DNA from: Bolinopsis microptera
Taxonomy: Eukaryota > Ctenophora > Tentaculata > Lobata > Bolinopsidae
Length of the DNA: 64,000 bases
Assembly: GCF_026151205.1 (NCBI RefSeq)
Contig: NC_087075.1
Location: 8,421,303-8,485,302, forward strand
Direction of reading: 5' to 3'
Both the position numbers and the translations under genes were made by a program. The notes under the pieces were generated by a model. It was not told the origin of the DNA and did not search any database. It saw only the letters and a list, made by a program, of their open reading frames with translations. Positions 9,480 to 19,893 of the stretch are shown in pieces; the first letter of the stretch is position 1, and each line of letters opens with the position of its first letter.

Positions 9480-11540
9480 ATGTGGTTGAAGAAGGCTGTC
9501 AAGGATGGCTTAATAGCCATAACATCGGCTGATAAGGGCGGTGCGATAATCATTGTCACCCCTCAGATAATCAAGGATATCACTTCTGCCAAAGTTGAGG
9601 ACCCTTTGAGATACAGACCTTTGCAAACTGATCCTACTGGATCTTTGAGAGGGAGGTTGTTAGAGCTGTGGTCATCTGGTTTGGAGCGGAAGTATGTAAG
9701 TGGTGAACAGTCTAAGTGTGTGGTTGGTTTGATTCAGAAGTCTGATCAGGACACTCTTTCACAGAGCACTTCAGATCTAGTCAAGCCCGATATTCCGTAT
9801 GGTTACCCATTACTGAAAATTCACAAGCTGACTGAGACTGAAATTAGAGAGAAAAAGATTCCACCCAGTCGATTCGTGACTGATCTCTCTAGAGGAGTAA
9901 CTGCAAGATCAGATAAGTTTGTTGTTTGGAAGTGGTTGGGACCTCTTGCCAGGGATTACTGTATAGATCTTGTTAAAGATTCAACTGCAGCTCTCATAAA
10001 ACTCGAGGAATTGGCAGCTTCCGGACAAGTAGTCGATACTTGGATCAGCTTCAGTATTGATATTGTTTCTCTATACGATTCTCTGCAACATAGCTTGGTG
10101 ATGTCAGCCTTAGATGATGCTATGGAGTCGTGTAGACCAGATTGGTCTGAGGAGTTCAGGACTTGGCTGAAGGGACTGATACAGCTTAGTTTTGATTCGG
10201 CAGTCTTGAAGAATGCAGACAACTGGTATGAGGTTGTTAACGGTGTACCCACTGGAGGTATCAATTCAGTGGATTGCGGTAACATTGCTTTGTTCTTTGT
10301 CCTAAAGAGTCTAGTTTACGACCCGGTTGTTAGACCAGAGGAGCTCAAGAACCTTGATCGGTTTGTGGATGATATTTCGGGCCAAGGTATGTGGAGAGGT
10401 TCTATGATTGGTTTTGAAGAATGGGTAGGGTCATTACGCAGTAAGATGGTTGATAACTATGGCTTAGATATTACATACGAAGTGAAACCAATCACGGAGT
10501 TCACTCAGTTCCTGGACATTCAGTACAAGTTTGTTGGAGGGAGACTCACAACAGATCTGTTTAGGAAACCTACTGACGCCAACAGGTATCTTGAATTCTC
10601 AAGTTTCCATCCACGACATACCTTCCGGAGTATAGTCTTCTCACAGGCACTTCGATACAGAAGGATAATCAATGATGACGTCTTGCTGGATGAGAGATTG
10701 GCAGAGCTTCAGTTGTTTTTTGAGCGGTCTTCATATCCTACTGATATGGTGAGAGAGGTCATCAGTGATGTCAGATCGATACCAAGAACTTTACAGTACA
10801 AGGCAAAGGATCAGGGTCCCCCTTCTTTCACACCATGGATTGTTACATTCGGTGCGGGCTATGAGGAAACCAAGGAAAAGGCTAAAGAGGCCAGTAACAT
10901 CATCTCAAATAGCCGTACATGGAGCAGTGAGAACCCTGAGAGGATCCCTAAACTCCAAGTGGTGACCAGGCGAGCCCCTAACTTAAAGGACACTTTATTC
11001 AAGAGAAAGAAGCTTGCCTTAGGTTCAGAGTCAAGAACAACTGACCCATGCACCAAACCTGGTGAGAAGAAGAAAGGCAGACCCTGCCAAACTTGTCACC
11101 TTGTTAGTGGCAATTCCATGGTCTCCAATAATGGACACTCAGTCAGAACTCAAGGTGGTAACTGTAAGACACGCAACATTGTGTACGGCGCGACGTGCAA
11201 ACTTTGTACTGTTAATAACGTATACGTGGGAAAAACAGTCACCAGCCTCAGCCAACGTGTGAATGGTCATCGCAGTAAATATTATGAGATTTTAGAGGCG
11301 AGTAGTAAGGGGAATGTTGAGAGCCACAGAGATTTTGATGACGAGAATGTTTTAGGGGCACATCTTTTTTCAGTTCATAATTTGAGGGAGAGATCTGATT
11401 TCAATGAAAGTTTCCATTTTGATATTTTGTGTTCTACATCCCCAGATAATATTAGAAAGTCAGAACAGTTTTATATTAACAAATTGAAGACACTTTATCC
11501 GTTTGGCCTGAACAATGTGAATTCCGTTTCTGGAAGCTAA
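9480..11540 (+). CDS. Penelope-like reverse transcriptase with GIY-YIG endonuclease
   Basis: A 686-codon uninterrupted ORF. In order: SADKGGAIIIV near residue 16; IPYGYPLLKIHK near 108; SRFVTDLSRG near 132; SFSIDIVSLYDSLQH near 183 with a catalytic Asp; NGVPTGGINSV near 253; RFVDDISG near 293, the catalytic FVDD box; and FLDIQYKF in the thumb region. After a linker with Cys-x-x-Cys (PCQTCHLVSG), the C-terminus is a GIY-YIG nuclease: VYGATCKLC near 568, VYVGKTVTSLSQRVNGHRS near 580, and SEQFYINKL near the end with the conserved Glu. The order (reverse transcriptase, CxC linker, GIY-YIG) identifies a Penelope-like element. The frame is open, so insertion of the DNA transposon upstream is recent. 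This start is only the first ATG after the insertion, not the native one. Confidence 0.92.
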   Translation: MWLKKAVKDGLIAITSADKGGAIIIVTPQIIKDITSAKVEDPLRYRPLQTDPTGSLRGRLLELWSSGLERKYVSGEQSKCVVGLIQKSDQDTLSQSTSDLVKPDIPYGYPLLKIHKLTETEIREKKIPPSRFVTDLSRGVTARSDKFVVWKWLGPLARDYCIDLVKDSTAALIKLEELAASGQVVDTWISFSIDIVSLYDSLQHSLVMSALDDAMESCRPDWSEEFRTWLKGLIQLSFDSAVLKNADNWYEVVNGVPTGGINSVDCGNIALFFVLKSLVYDPVVRPEELKNLDRFVDDISGQGMWRGSMIGFEEWVGSLRSKMVDNYGLDITYEVKPITEFTQFLDIQYKFVGGRLTTDLFRKPTDANRYLEFSSFHPRHTFRSIVFSQALRYRRIINDDVLLDERLAELQLFFERSSYPTDMVREVISDVRSIPRTLQYKAKDQGPPSFTPWIVTFGAGYEETKEKAKEASNIISNSRTWSSENPERIPKLQVVTRRAPNLKDTLFKRKKLALGSESRTTDPCTKPGEKKKGRPCQTCHLVSGNSMVSNNGHSVRTQGGNCKTRNIVYGATCKLCTVNNVYVGKTVTSLSQRVNGHRSKYYEILEASSKGNVESHRDFDDENVLGAHLFSVHNLRERSDFNESFHFDILCSTSPDNIRKSEQFYINKLKTLYPFGLNNVNSVSGS

Positions 11541-12240
11541 TTTTTCATGGTGTCCCGAATTTTATTTTTAAATCGTCCATTTTTTGTTTATATATGCAGT
11601 CTATCAATTTTTGAATTGCGTCTTTTTGATTTAATGAACTACTGCAGACTCCACATTATTATAGTATATGCCATTAATTTTGTTCCGTTTTTAAACTATT
11701 CCATTTTGACGAGATGCTAAATTAATTAATTAATTTTTTGAGACTTTACTACATTTTTGATGAGAATTTTTGACATTTTTAAACTAACCATTGATATTCT
11801 CAGATTATGTGACTGATTAAATGCTGAAGATAAAAGAAATATATTCATTTTGCTAAGATTATGTTTGCGTTTCATTGCTCAACAGCTGTTCGAAGGATCA
11901 AATTTAAGAGTTCTAAATATACAGCTTTAAACCGATTAAGTATGAATGAATGAAATACCTGACAATCCGCACTCTGATAATCCAAAAGCATGAGTAACTC
12001 GTAGTGATGTATGACTTCTAGAAACTTTAAATTAAATTTGGCGCTCACAGGTCGTCATGAATATGTGATCGCCGCACAAGGTTCTGTAAATGCGCAGGGC
12101 ACCTTCAAGCTTAAATTATTCACCTTACTGAGGCAGTCAACCAACGCGCGGCTTTATTTTTATGATATGATATGTTTGATTGTTATTAATAAATACCAAA
12201 ATTTAAATTTGTTTTCCTTTTAAAAAAATTTGTTTTCCTG
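11541..12240. other. AT-rich 3' flank of the Penelope-like element
   Basis: Very T-rich sequence with TTAATTAATTAATT near 11727. It probably includes the element's 3' untranslated region. No second copy of a terminal repeat is visible in this window. No gene seen. Confidence 0.5.
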
Positions 12241-12360
12241 TGTATACGCGTACTGCGTTAACGAGTGATACTTTGCTCTATTCAGAGCCCTTGCGCTTGC
12301 AGTAGCGCGCGCCCGCCTCACGGCGGGCGCGCGCTACTGAATTCTTACTAGTAAGAATGT
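12241..12360. repeat. Repeat copy with perfect 18-bp hairpin and palindrome; possible Helitron-like 3' end
   Basis: Contains the TACGCGTACTGCGT core, then, in reversed orientation, the GAGAGGG-type tail seen at 13980-14033. A perfect hairpin follows: arms 12300-12317 and 12322-12339 with loop TCAC. Next is an 18-bp perfect palindrome, ATTCTTACTAGTAAGAAT (12341-12358), that contains CTAG eight bases after the hairpin. A hairpin followed by CTAG and then T is what Helitron 3' ends look like. That identity is inference from layout only. Confidence 0.55.
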
Positions 12361-12547
12361 GGTCAATGTTTGCTTACAGTGTATACACATTTACTGGGCG
12401 ACGACCTGTCCACTGTCATTCCGCGCCGAATCTGGAATTTTATTTTATGTTTATAAACATTATAGCTTGGGGTTTCCAGTATTAGTAAAATGTAAAATAC
12501 AAGTGAAATAAACGGTGACCAATATTTAATTGACGACGCGATGTCCA

Positions 12548-13600
12548 TAGTAGAGGCTCTTACGGGCATTGTCTGTTCAATACGCTATGGACCCCAGATA
12601 CACCTTACTAGACGTATTTTTGACCGTAAAATCGATTAAAAGTGGTTTTAAGATGATTGGACTGATTTTTGGGGGTAAAATTGCAAAAAACCGATTTTTG
12701 GGCCAAAAATAGGCCAAAAAACCGTGTTTTTTGATATTTTGTTGATACATGTTACGTATCCTTCGGCGGCGCGCGCTTCGCGCGCGAAAAGTGGCATGCA
12801 ACGTATGTCAAATATTTTGAACAACTTAATTTTGTTGGCATGTCGGCAAAACTTGCATGGAGATAGCTAAAACACAGCCGCACAAGATGGTTTAAAAATT
12901 TGAAAAATCCCTCTATTTTTTTGGGGGTAAAAATCCAAAAAAGTGGTAAAAATTTTGACTTTTTTGCTTGAAGTTTAACGGGTGATACTCGTAAAATATC
13001 TGTTCCATATATTGGAACAGGACCGTCGACGAGTCCAACTCGGCGCGCGTCCTGGTAGGTTGTAAACCTACAACTTGAAGTTTGAATAATTTTTTGCAGT
13101 TGTATTAAATCAACCCAAAAATAGTCACATCGTGTTTGCCTAAATTTTTCCTTTCCGAGAAGTACCCACTTCATATACTTTATCGAAGTTTGAATATTGT
13201 CACTCCGCAAGCGTTTTCGCCAAATTTTCGACGCGCACTACGCGCAAAAGCATTTAGTTGTTATCAATTTGCATCCGCGCGTTCATCATAAATTTCAAAC
13301 AGCTATAACTCAGCGAGATTATGTCTGTTCTAGCTCATATTTTCACACCAAATAGAAAACAATGTAATCTTATTGCTGACAAAATATGAATATAATTACT
13401 TTATTTGCCCTTAGAGTAATAGGCTGTCAAAGTTTAAAACGCGCATTGGTATAGCACGTGACTAATAAGGCCAAATTTATACTTCTTAACATATTATCGA
13501 TTCTTAGACATCATACTATTGTGTCCAATTAGCGGTTAGGTCTCTAAACACTAAACTCGTAGCAGAAAACACGTCTTTTTGCCCGTAAGAGCCTCTACTA
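12548..13600. mobile_element. Non-autonomous TIR element, 1.05 kb
   Basis: Perfect 20-bp terminal inverted repeats: TAGTAGAGGCTCTTACGGGC at 12548-12567 and its reverse complement at 13581-13600. The outermost TA may be a TA target duplication. The interior is T-rich with GC-only hairpins (for example near 12768-12786) and no convincing ORF; the 152-codon minus ORF at 12752-13210 shows no domain. A segment near 12975-13075 recurs in diverged form at 17939-18010. Confidence 0.75.
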
Positions 13601-13935
13601 CCATGTCATGAATTCATCGCAGCTCGGCGAGGCACAGTATATAGCGCTTGACCATATAGCGCTTGAAGAAAGCGGCGCGCGCTACTTCGAAGAAATTTAG
13701 ACGAGTAACATCCGTCAAAGTAGCGCATTTCGCCGATCTAGCGAGTGTCGTTGCGTGAAGCATAATTGAGTGTAAGGCGCGGCACAGTAACGCATCGCGC
13801 TACAAACCAATATATAATATACAATAAACAATAAACTATGACACGTTGTCCATTGTTTATGGACTAGCTCAGGCAACATTTCGAAAAGAAAGCGGCGCGC
13901 TACTTAGAAGAAATTTAGACGAGTAAGACTAACAT
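13601..13935. repeat. Duplicated GC-rich segments
   Basis: The segment AAGAAATTTAGACGAGTAA with a preceding GCGCGCTACTT occurs twice, near 13673-13712 and near 13891-13930. It forms part of the same GC-rich dispersed repeat family as 6330-6420. No gene. Confidence 0.6.
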
Positions 13936-14705
13936 CTTCACATAGCCATGTGCCTACGCGTACTGCGTGACGCGCTTGTTGCGGTCGCGCGCTACTGCAA
14001 GCGAGAGGGCTCTGGTTAGAGCAAACTAACATCCATCAATATGAAATATAGTCGATATTATCATTTGATTTATATAATTACAGAACTTACCACACTAAAA
14101 ATTAAAATTAAAAACCATGATCGAAAACACGAACGTTCATCTGTTCATTGTTTTTGGGACATCAGATGCTTTTATACACTTATATTACAGGGTGAGTTGA
14201 AAATAGTGTGTAGAATGTAAATGGCTCTAATTTTTTGACAAATGAAATTTCCACTTAATTTTTGCATATTTAAGTAATGAAAATATATAAATATTATAAT
14301 AATACAATAAAAATACTTAATAATTAATAATTTGCACTGGATCGAACTTGCTTGTTGCGGTCGCGCGCTACTGCAAGCGAGAGGGCTCTGGTTAGAGCAA
14401 ACTAACATCCATCAATATGAAATATAGTCGATATTATCATTTGATTTATATAATTACAGAACTTACCACACTAAAAATTAAAATTAAAAACCATGATCGA
14501 AAACACGAACGTTCATCTGTTCATTGTTTTTGGGACATCAGATGCTTTTATACACTTACAGGGTGAGTTGAAAATAGTGTGTAGAATGTAAATGGCTCTA
14601 ATTTTTTGACAAATGAAATTTCCACTTAATTTTTGCATATTTAAGTAATGAAAATATATAAATATTATAATAATACAATAAAAATACTTAATAATTAATA
14701 ATTTG
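13936..14705. repeat. Tandem duplication of about 360 bp, including mariner-type termini
   Basis: The block 13974-14334 is repeated at 14349-14705 almost without change, apart from a few bases next to CAGGGTGAG (TTATATTACAGGG against TTACAGGG). Each copy starts in the GC-rich dispersed repeat and runs into the end of the mariner-type element. The 14-bp joint, ACTGGATCGAACTT at 14335-14348, also occurs near 16690-16706 inside the mariner-type element. The joint was therefore probably made by rearrangement between element copies. Confidence 0.85.
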
Positions 14706-14790
14706 CTCAACCCATCGTCCTTTATTAGCTAGGACATGTTGATAACGTGTAAGACAATTGTCTATAGCCGACTTGACTGTATTAAGAGGA
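14688..14790 (-). pseudogene. mariner/Tc1 transposase C-terminal remnant
   Basis: On the minus strand the last 33 codons read PLNTVKSAIDNCLTRYQHVL, then ANKGRWVEQIIN and a stop. The pattern (a run of basic and aromatic residues, Cys, then G-x-W/H-x-E near the stop) resembles the end of Tc1/mariner transposases, where RlxxCixanGghfEh is common. The catalytic DDD/E core is gone, replaced by a G-rich run and unrelated repeats. Position just inside the left terminal repeat fits. Confidence 0.55.
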
Positions 14791-14971
14791 CAGGGGGGGG
14801 GGGGTCTTCATGGAAATGTTCTCAAAATCGACTTTTTAGTTGTTTCTGATAGATGGGAGTAATATCTATCAGATACTTTTGATCCCGTGGAAAAATATCG
14901 TTCCTAGCCGAAATTAATGCCGGTCAAAGGTCAGCGCGTGTGTGGTAATTGTATTGCGCAAACGATTTTTG

Positions 14972-16178
14972 ATCGCGTGCCCTGAAAATCGAGTCTAAAA
15001 ATCTATCTTCCCCTAAATTTTTTGAGCGATCAACCTGAAACTTTTAGGATATGTTCTACTTCAAGGGATCATTTAGAAGAGATGAGCCAGACAGGATTTT
15101 GAGATAGGCTTTTAAACATTTTTAATTCGATTTTTAAAATCTTGGACCTCGTTTTTTATTGTATCACGTGGTGACCCCCACGGTCGCTTCACTATTCGAC
15201 GCTACAGGGGGAGCCGCGCACTCCGTGCGCGGCGGGTCATACAACGTATGACAAGTTTTTAATGGTTTTTCGAGGTCCACGATTTTCAAAATCGAATAAA
15301 AACTGTCCACAACTGGAGGCATGTCCAAAGAATGTAAGCGATTTGTAAATAGAGTAGCAGACCTCATCGCCAGGAAAAGGAAAGAGAGGTATTGCGATGT
15401 GGTAAGACATGTGAGGACAAGAATAAGATTCGCAATGCTAAGAACCACACTCATTGCTCTACGAGGGTACAGAGGGAAAAAAATGGGCAGCAAATATGAG
15501 AAACGGATGATGATTAATCACTCTACACTCGACTGTCACGTGACTTTTTTAACCCGTTCTCTAGCTGGCCCTGAACGACTATTCGAAACCTTAACCCTCT
15601 TATCTGATCACAACCCTAACCCTAACCCAATCCTTAACAAACTCATAGCTGAAACCCTAACTCTAACGAGAAATTAGACTAACTTCCTTATACGGTCATA
15701 TCACGTGATCGAGACAGTTTTTCGCCAATATCTCGTCAGGGGAGCATTTTAACCCTATGTCATGGGGGCTTATTCGGAATCAGCGTCCGAAAATACCTCG
15801 ATGGAAGTTGGTTTCAACTGTCGGGGGCCCTTTTAGAACAATCTCAAAGATCGACTGTAGAGTGATTTAGCACGCTCGATGAGAAACCACTATCAGAAGT
15901 CTCTTATAACCTCATCCTTGCCCCTATGATGGAGTAGATGTGTATATATTTGATTTTTGATATTTCATATTATATAATATTGGTAGCAGTGGACAATTTC
16001 CGTTACCTCTGTATTGTGCTCTGCCAATTGCAACACTTGAATTACTTTATTGTATATATATACTGTTTCAAATGCATCTGCAAATGATCCCTAGAACATA
16101 TCCTGAAAGTTCCAGGGTGATTGCTCAAAAAATGTAGGAGAAGATAGATTTTTAGACTCGATTTTCAGGGCACGCGAT
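14972..16178. mobile_element. Foldback-type element with ~100-bp inverted repeats
   Basis: Left arm 14972-15073 pairs with right arm 16082-16178; both contain GCCCTGAAAATCGAGTCTAA. An inner inverted repeat of 27 bp with two mismatches lies at 15125-15151 and 15271-15297, around a GC-rich loop with GCGCACTCCGTGCGC. ORFs of 109 and 118 codons here overlap on opposite strands and show no domain. It is nested inside the mariner-type element. Confidence 0.75.
15612..15628. repeat. Short interstitial telomere-like run
   Basis: AACCCTAACCCTAACCC, nearly three copies of the animal telomere repeat, with two degenerate AACCCTAA copies within 50 bp. Too short to argue for a former chromosome end. Confidence 0.6.
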
Positions 16179-16718
16179 TTAAGAACCCCATTAGGACGAA
16201 TTTACGAATTTTTGAAAAACTGCCAAAAATCAACCAAATTATGAGTTAGAATCAAATGAGAGGTAAGAATGAAATCTTAAAATTTATTCCGCTTTTATTT
16301 TTATTCCCACTCGACTCTCGATTCCTTGCTAGCAGTCCGGTTAATTTAGTACCTTTAGTGGGTCTCATTTAATCATTAGCTCTAATTAAAGAACCTCTCA
16401 CCCTCTCAGAAAACTGGAACATCTAAATGACTCCGCAACCCAGGAATCAACTACTCAGTTATTATCGCTCAATAATCGGTTTGGTATCGACGTTACATAC
16501 TTTATTATTTTTTTTTTAAAAGCTGATTTTAGAAACCAGGGAATTAAAGTTACCCTCCTAAGGCTAACATTAAATCGCTGATTTTATTTATATATATCAC
16601 TTTTTTTTTGTTCTTTCTTTTCCTTCAAAACATTCCAGTATATTGTGCAGAAAGTTGGAGATGAAGCCGTAGTACGTACCTGTAGCATTGCACTGGATCG
16701 AACTTGCAGAGTGTGGTT

Positions 16719-16776
16719 TCCTCCAGTCTGCGCCGCGCGCTTATATAAACATACGCGGCGCAGATCGACTGGAGGA
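16719..16776. repeat. GC-rich imperfect hairpin
   Basis: TCCTCCAGTCTGCGCCGCG (16719-16737) pairs with the arm at 16754-16776 with a small bulge; the loop is TA-rich (TTATATAAACATA). It is probably the middle of a small foldback insertion inside the mariner-type element. Confidence 0.6.
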
Positions 16777-17161
16777 GATTGCACTGTGTAGGCTCCGGTG
16801 TAATGTGATATGTATGTAAGACGGCTTTACAAATTTTGGAAGCATGTAGGGATATATATCTGATACCAATCGTATATACTAAAAATACTCTAGGCCTAGC
16901 ACAATTGTAACTGCAGTTTTACAGAACTCTAAATGCTTAATGAACACTCTTGCAGGTACCACCCGTATTCACACTCAGACCTGAGTTTAGTCATTTTCCG
17001 ATACGAGATTGGGGACGGGTTCTATAAACAAACAAACAAACAAACAAGAATGAAATTTGTAACGTTTATGAACTGATAGCAATTCACCTTTCAAAATTCG
17101 CTCCTTCATAAAAAAATTATCGAATTTTACATTCTACACACTATTTTCAACTCACCCTGTA

Positions 17162-18867
17162 TATATATATTAGCATTTGTTCATGTTTATGAATTGCTAT
17201 CCTAACCCATGGTTTAATGGTTAGCGCAGATTCTTTAACACCTATAATTTTAAGGAATAACGTGTGCGGGTGCACGTGAATATGGAACACCTGACCTGCC
17301 ACGTGACAGCATATATATAATAAAGTGACGCTAAATCTTTTCAGTCAAGAAAATAACATGGTATATTTATGGAGGTACGTTGTGAAATGCACCTGTTCGC
17401 ACATTAAGGGCCATTGTGGTTACAAGTCTGATTTCATGTTCACAGCTGTAAAACATTTCCATTATATTCGTTTGTCATAAAATAACTTATTCATCTTAGA
17501 TTCATAATATTTTTGTACTGCAATATCCTATATAAATCCGACTATGCAGAATATTTCCCTCTTGTTCTACTTTTAGTAAAAACCTTGATCACATTGAGTA
17601 TTTGGTTTTTACTTCTAGTAGCACTTCATTGAGACAGTTCAGTTTAAGATAACACCAGTGATCATATAACTTAATTGGTCTTTTTACTCTTCTCACATTT
17701 TGCACTGTCCTTTAAATAAGTCACTTAAGATCAAAGATATCCCTGTTGCAAGTTAAGCATTTTTTACATGGCTTCATGATTGATGATTCAGTCAGATGTA
17801 CAAGGTTACAAATTTACGTAGATCAACAGGGTCAAACTTGTATTATCTTATTATTACCAGGTCATGAGGTCAAGTTGCAGATCTACACCCGATACCATCA
17901 ACCATATTACATATATTCATGTCTCGCATCAGAGATCGTTAACGAGTGATACTCGTAAAATATTTGATTCGACTCGACGAGAGTCTTGGCAGATTATAAG
18001 CCTACAACAGGGATCGCATCTCCTTTTACACTATTTAGTGTTTTTCCTTGAATATAAGTCGGAACTCTAGGTCGTGCAGTCATATTAATTATTATACATG
18101 AGAGCTATAAGTGGTAAGGTAAGTTAACTAGGCACCAGGCCCTTGCTATTAGAAATATGGATAACAATAGTAGGCCCCATCCCCCAGGTGTAGTTGACCT
18201 TTGTAACGCTTGGCCTGGTGACTCCACGTAGCATTTAACTTATAACTGGAGTAAACGATTTTAATTAATATTACCCGTCCAAAAGAAATTTCAGAGATCT
18301 TTGTAACGCCAGTATACTGTATAGTCACATACACTATTAGTTCATGATCATCTGCAGAGTGCTTTGTGACGATCTCACAACAAAATTTGTCTCGATTTTA
18401 TTAACAATCATTATTATGCATTAACAATTAACACTCTATTAGCTTATTAGCACTCGATCATTTCAATTAGCCGCTCTGGATGAGTCCCGCTAGATTCATT
18501 GATCAGTCTTTTATTAACTAAACTGGAGTAAATCAGACCTAAATCTATTAATAAATGTTTCATTATTTGCGAGCAGGTGCACATTTCAATCTACAAAGTC
18601 TTGAGTCTAGACGCTGTTTTTCATCTAACTTCGTCTTATCTGCTTCAATCATAATGCATAAACATGTGATCCAACTATAAATGTTTCGATTCAAAATTTG
18701 TTAGTCACAATGAATCGTTTAGAATACCAAATACGGTCTTAATTAATTGTGCATACGTTTTGGTTCTATTCTTCGTTTTTTCTGAGTCATTGTTCACAAT
18801 TATTGATCGCAACAATTTACTACTGTTCGCCTCCTTTACCGTTCTGAATTAATTCTAAACAGCAACA
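17162..18867. other. Intergenic region upstream of the GPCR gene
   Basis: AT-rich. It has a tRNA A-box-like stretch TGGTTTAATGGTTAGCGCAG near 17212 with no B box after it, a 15-bp inverted motif ACGAGTGATACTCGT near 17941, and a diverged copy of the 12975-13075 segment. CTAAACAG just before the GPCR start (near 18858) could be a splice acceptor for an upstream 5' UTR exon. Confidence 0.45.
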
Positions 18868-19893
18868 ATGGAAGAAGAAGAAGAAGAAGAAGACATAACT
18901 CCAGGACACAGCAGAACAGCAGATCAAGTGATAGGAAGTCTCACAGCTGTTTGCATGATAACAGGACTTATCGGCAACGTCACCGCCTTCCTTTACTTCT
19001 GGGGCCGAAAGAGAGGCTCACTACACAACATGCTGTACATGACCATCACAGCAGTGGACATCAGTACTTCCCTGTCTGCTATCAGTATTGTAGTGGTACT
19101 GTTCAACAACAGGGCCCCCTTCCTCCTGGGTAACAGCTTGTTCTGCACTCAGTGGTATGTTATCATCGCGTTCACCGTCAGAATGTCCATCTTCCTCGTC
19201 GTACTGATTAGTGTAACCAGGACCATCAACATAGTCTTCCCTTTCCACAGAGTCAGCTACCACAGGCTGATATACGCTATGCTCCTGTACGGGGCGTGGA
19301 TCCTGACATTTGATGGGGTGGTGTTTGGGATGAAGATCATGTATCCTCGATACGAAGCCCACTACGCATACTGTGCCCCCTTCCCACCTGATATAACCAA
19401 CCTGACTACCATGCAGATAGTGTGGTGGATTGTACTCGAGGCAGAGTTCATGCTGCCTTCCTTCGTGGTCTTCATCAGTTTCACTGCAAGTATAGTGTCC
19501 CTGCAGAAGAGAGCTCTCCTCAAGAACTGGAGGGACGTGAAATCCAGACGTGTTTCAGTGACCATCACACTGTTCACGGCGGTATTCTTGGTCTGTAACA
19601 CTCCCTTCTTCCTGTACCAGATGAACGTCATCATCTACCGAACCAGTTACCATGCGTACGGTCTGGACTTCAACAAGGCTGGACCTGTTTACTGGTATGG
19701 GTCTTTAGTCTCCCAACCTCTGACTACCTTTCTAAACGCGGCTCTCAACCCTTGTCTCTACTTCCTGAGGATGAGACCCATGAAGCTGTGGATCTGTAAT
19801 GTTGTTGAAGATAGGGCTTGTCGTTTCTGCAACGTCGCTAGAAGGGCATCAAGAGGTCTTATTCCACAACTTTCGACAAGCGAAGAGAAATGA
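18868..19893 (+). CDS. Rhodopsin-like (class A) G-protein-coupled receptor, intronless
   Basis: A 341-codon single-exon gene. After an acidic N-terminus (MEEEEEEEDITPGH) come seven hydrophobic segments. GLIGNVTAFLYF is TM1 with the conserved GN; TM2 follows with MLYMTITAVDIS (the N/S-L-x-x-x-D pattern). Cys near the start of TM3 (FCTQWY) and Cys in loop 2 (AYCAPFPP) are the usual disulfide pair. TM3 ends in VTRTINIVFPF in place of DRY. TM6 has FLVCNTPFFLY, close to CWxP. TM7 ends NAALNPCLYF, the NPxxY motif. Loss of DRY suggests altered G-protein coupling or a lineage-specific orphan. GC content is clearly higher than the flanks. The ligand cannot be told. Confidence 0.93.
   Translation: MEEEEEEEDITPGHSRTADQVIGSLTAVCMITGLIGNVTAFLYFWGRKRGSLHNMLYMTITAVDISTSLSAISIVVVLFNNRAPFLLGNSLFCTQWYVIIAFTVRMSIFLVVLISVTRTINIVFPFHRVSYHRLIYAMLLYGAWILTFDGVVFGMKIMYPRYEAHYAYCAPFPPDITNLTTMQIVWWIVLEAEFMLPSFVVFISFTASIVSLQKRALLKNWRDVKSRRVSVTITLFTAVFLVCNTPFFLYQMNVIIYRTSYHAYGLDFNKAGPVYWYGSLVSQPLTTFLNAALNPCLYFLRMRPMKLWICNVVEDRACRFCNVARRASRGLIPQLSTSEEK

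Larger units (their letters stand above)
6893..11540 (+). mobile_element. Penelope-like retroelement split by a DNA transposon
   Basis: Two plus-strand coding parts belong to one Penelope-like element: an N-terminal part at 6893-7242 and the reverse transcriptase plus GIY-YIG part at 9480-11540. Between them sits a 2,231-bp transposon (7247-9477) with 4-bp ATAT direct repeats. Removing it with one repeat joins the frame exactly, through GYMWLKK. Total coding is about 800 codons, typical of the group. Element boundaries outside the coding region were not found. An in-frame stop lies just before 6893, so the true start is unclear. Confidence 0.85.
14559..17159 (-). mobile_element. mariner/Tc1-type relic with perfect 34-bp terminal inverted repeats
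   Basis: CAGGGTGAGTTGAAAATAGT plus 14 further bases at 14559-14592 is matched exactly in reverse complement at 17126-17159. TA flanks both ends (14557-14558, 17160-17161), the signature of Tc1/mariner insertion. At 2.6 kb it is twice the usual mariner size, because other elements (14972-16178) lie within it. A transposase C-terminal remnant lies at 14688-14790 on the minus strand. A third copy of the terminus starts at 14188 in the tandem duplication. Confidence 0.85.

Noticed and set aside
14172-14710. Two near-identical minus ORFs (78 and 65 codons)
   Set aside because: They read through mariner terminal repeat and tandem duplication; similarity reflects DNA duplication only.
15612-15628. 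Former telomere or chromosome fusion point
   Set aside because: Fewer than three perfect telomere units, inside a transposon; no supporting context.
17205-17290. tRNA-like start (TGGTTTAATGGTTAGCGCAG)
   Set aside because: Looks like an A box but there is no B box and no cloverleaf; at most a tRNA-derived SINE scrap.
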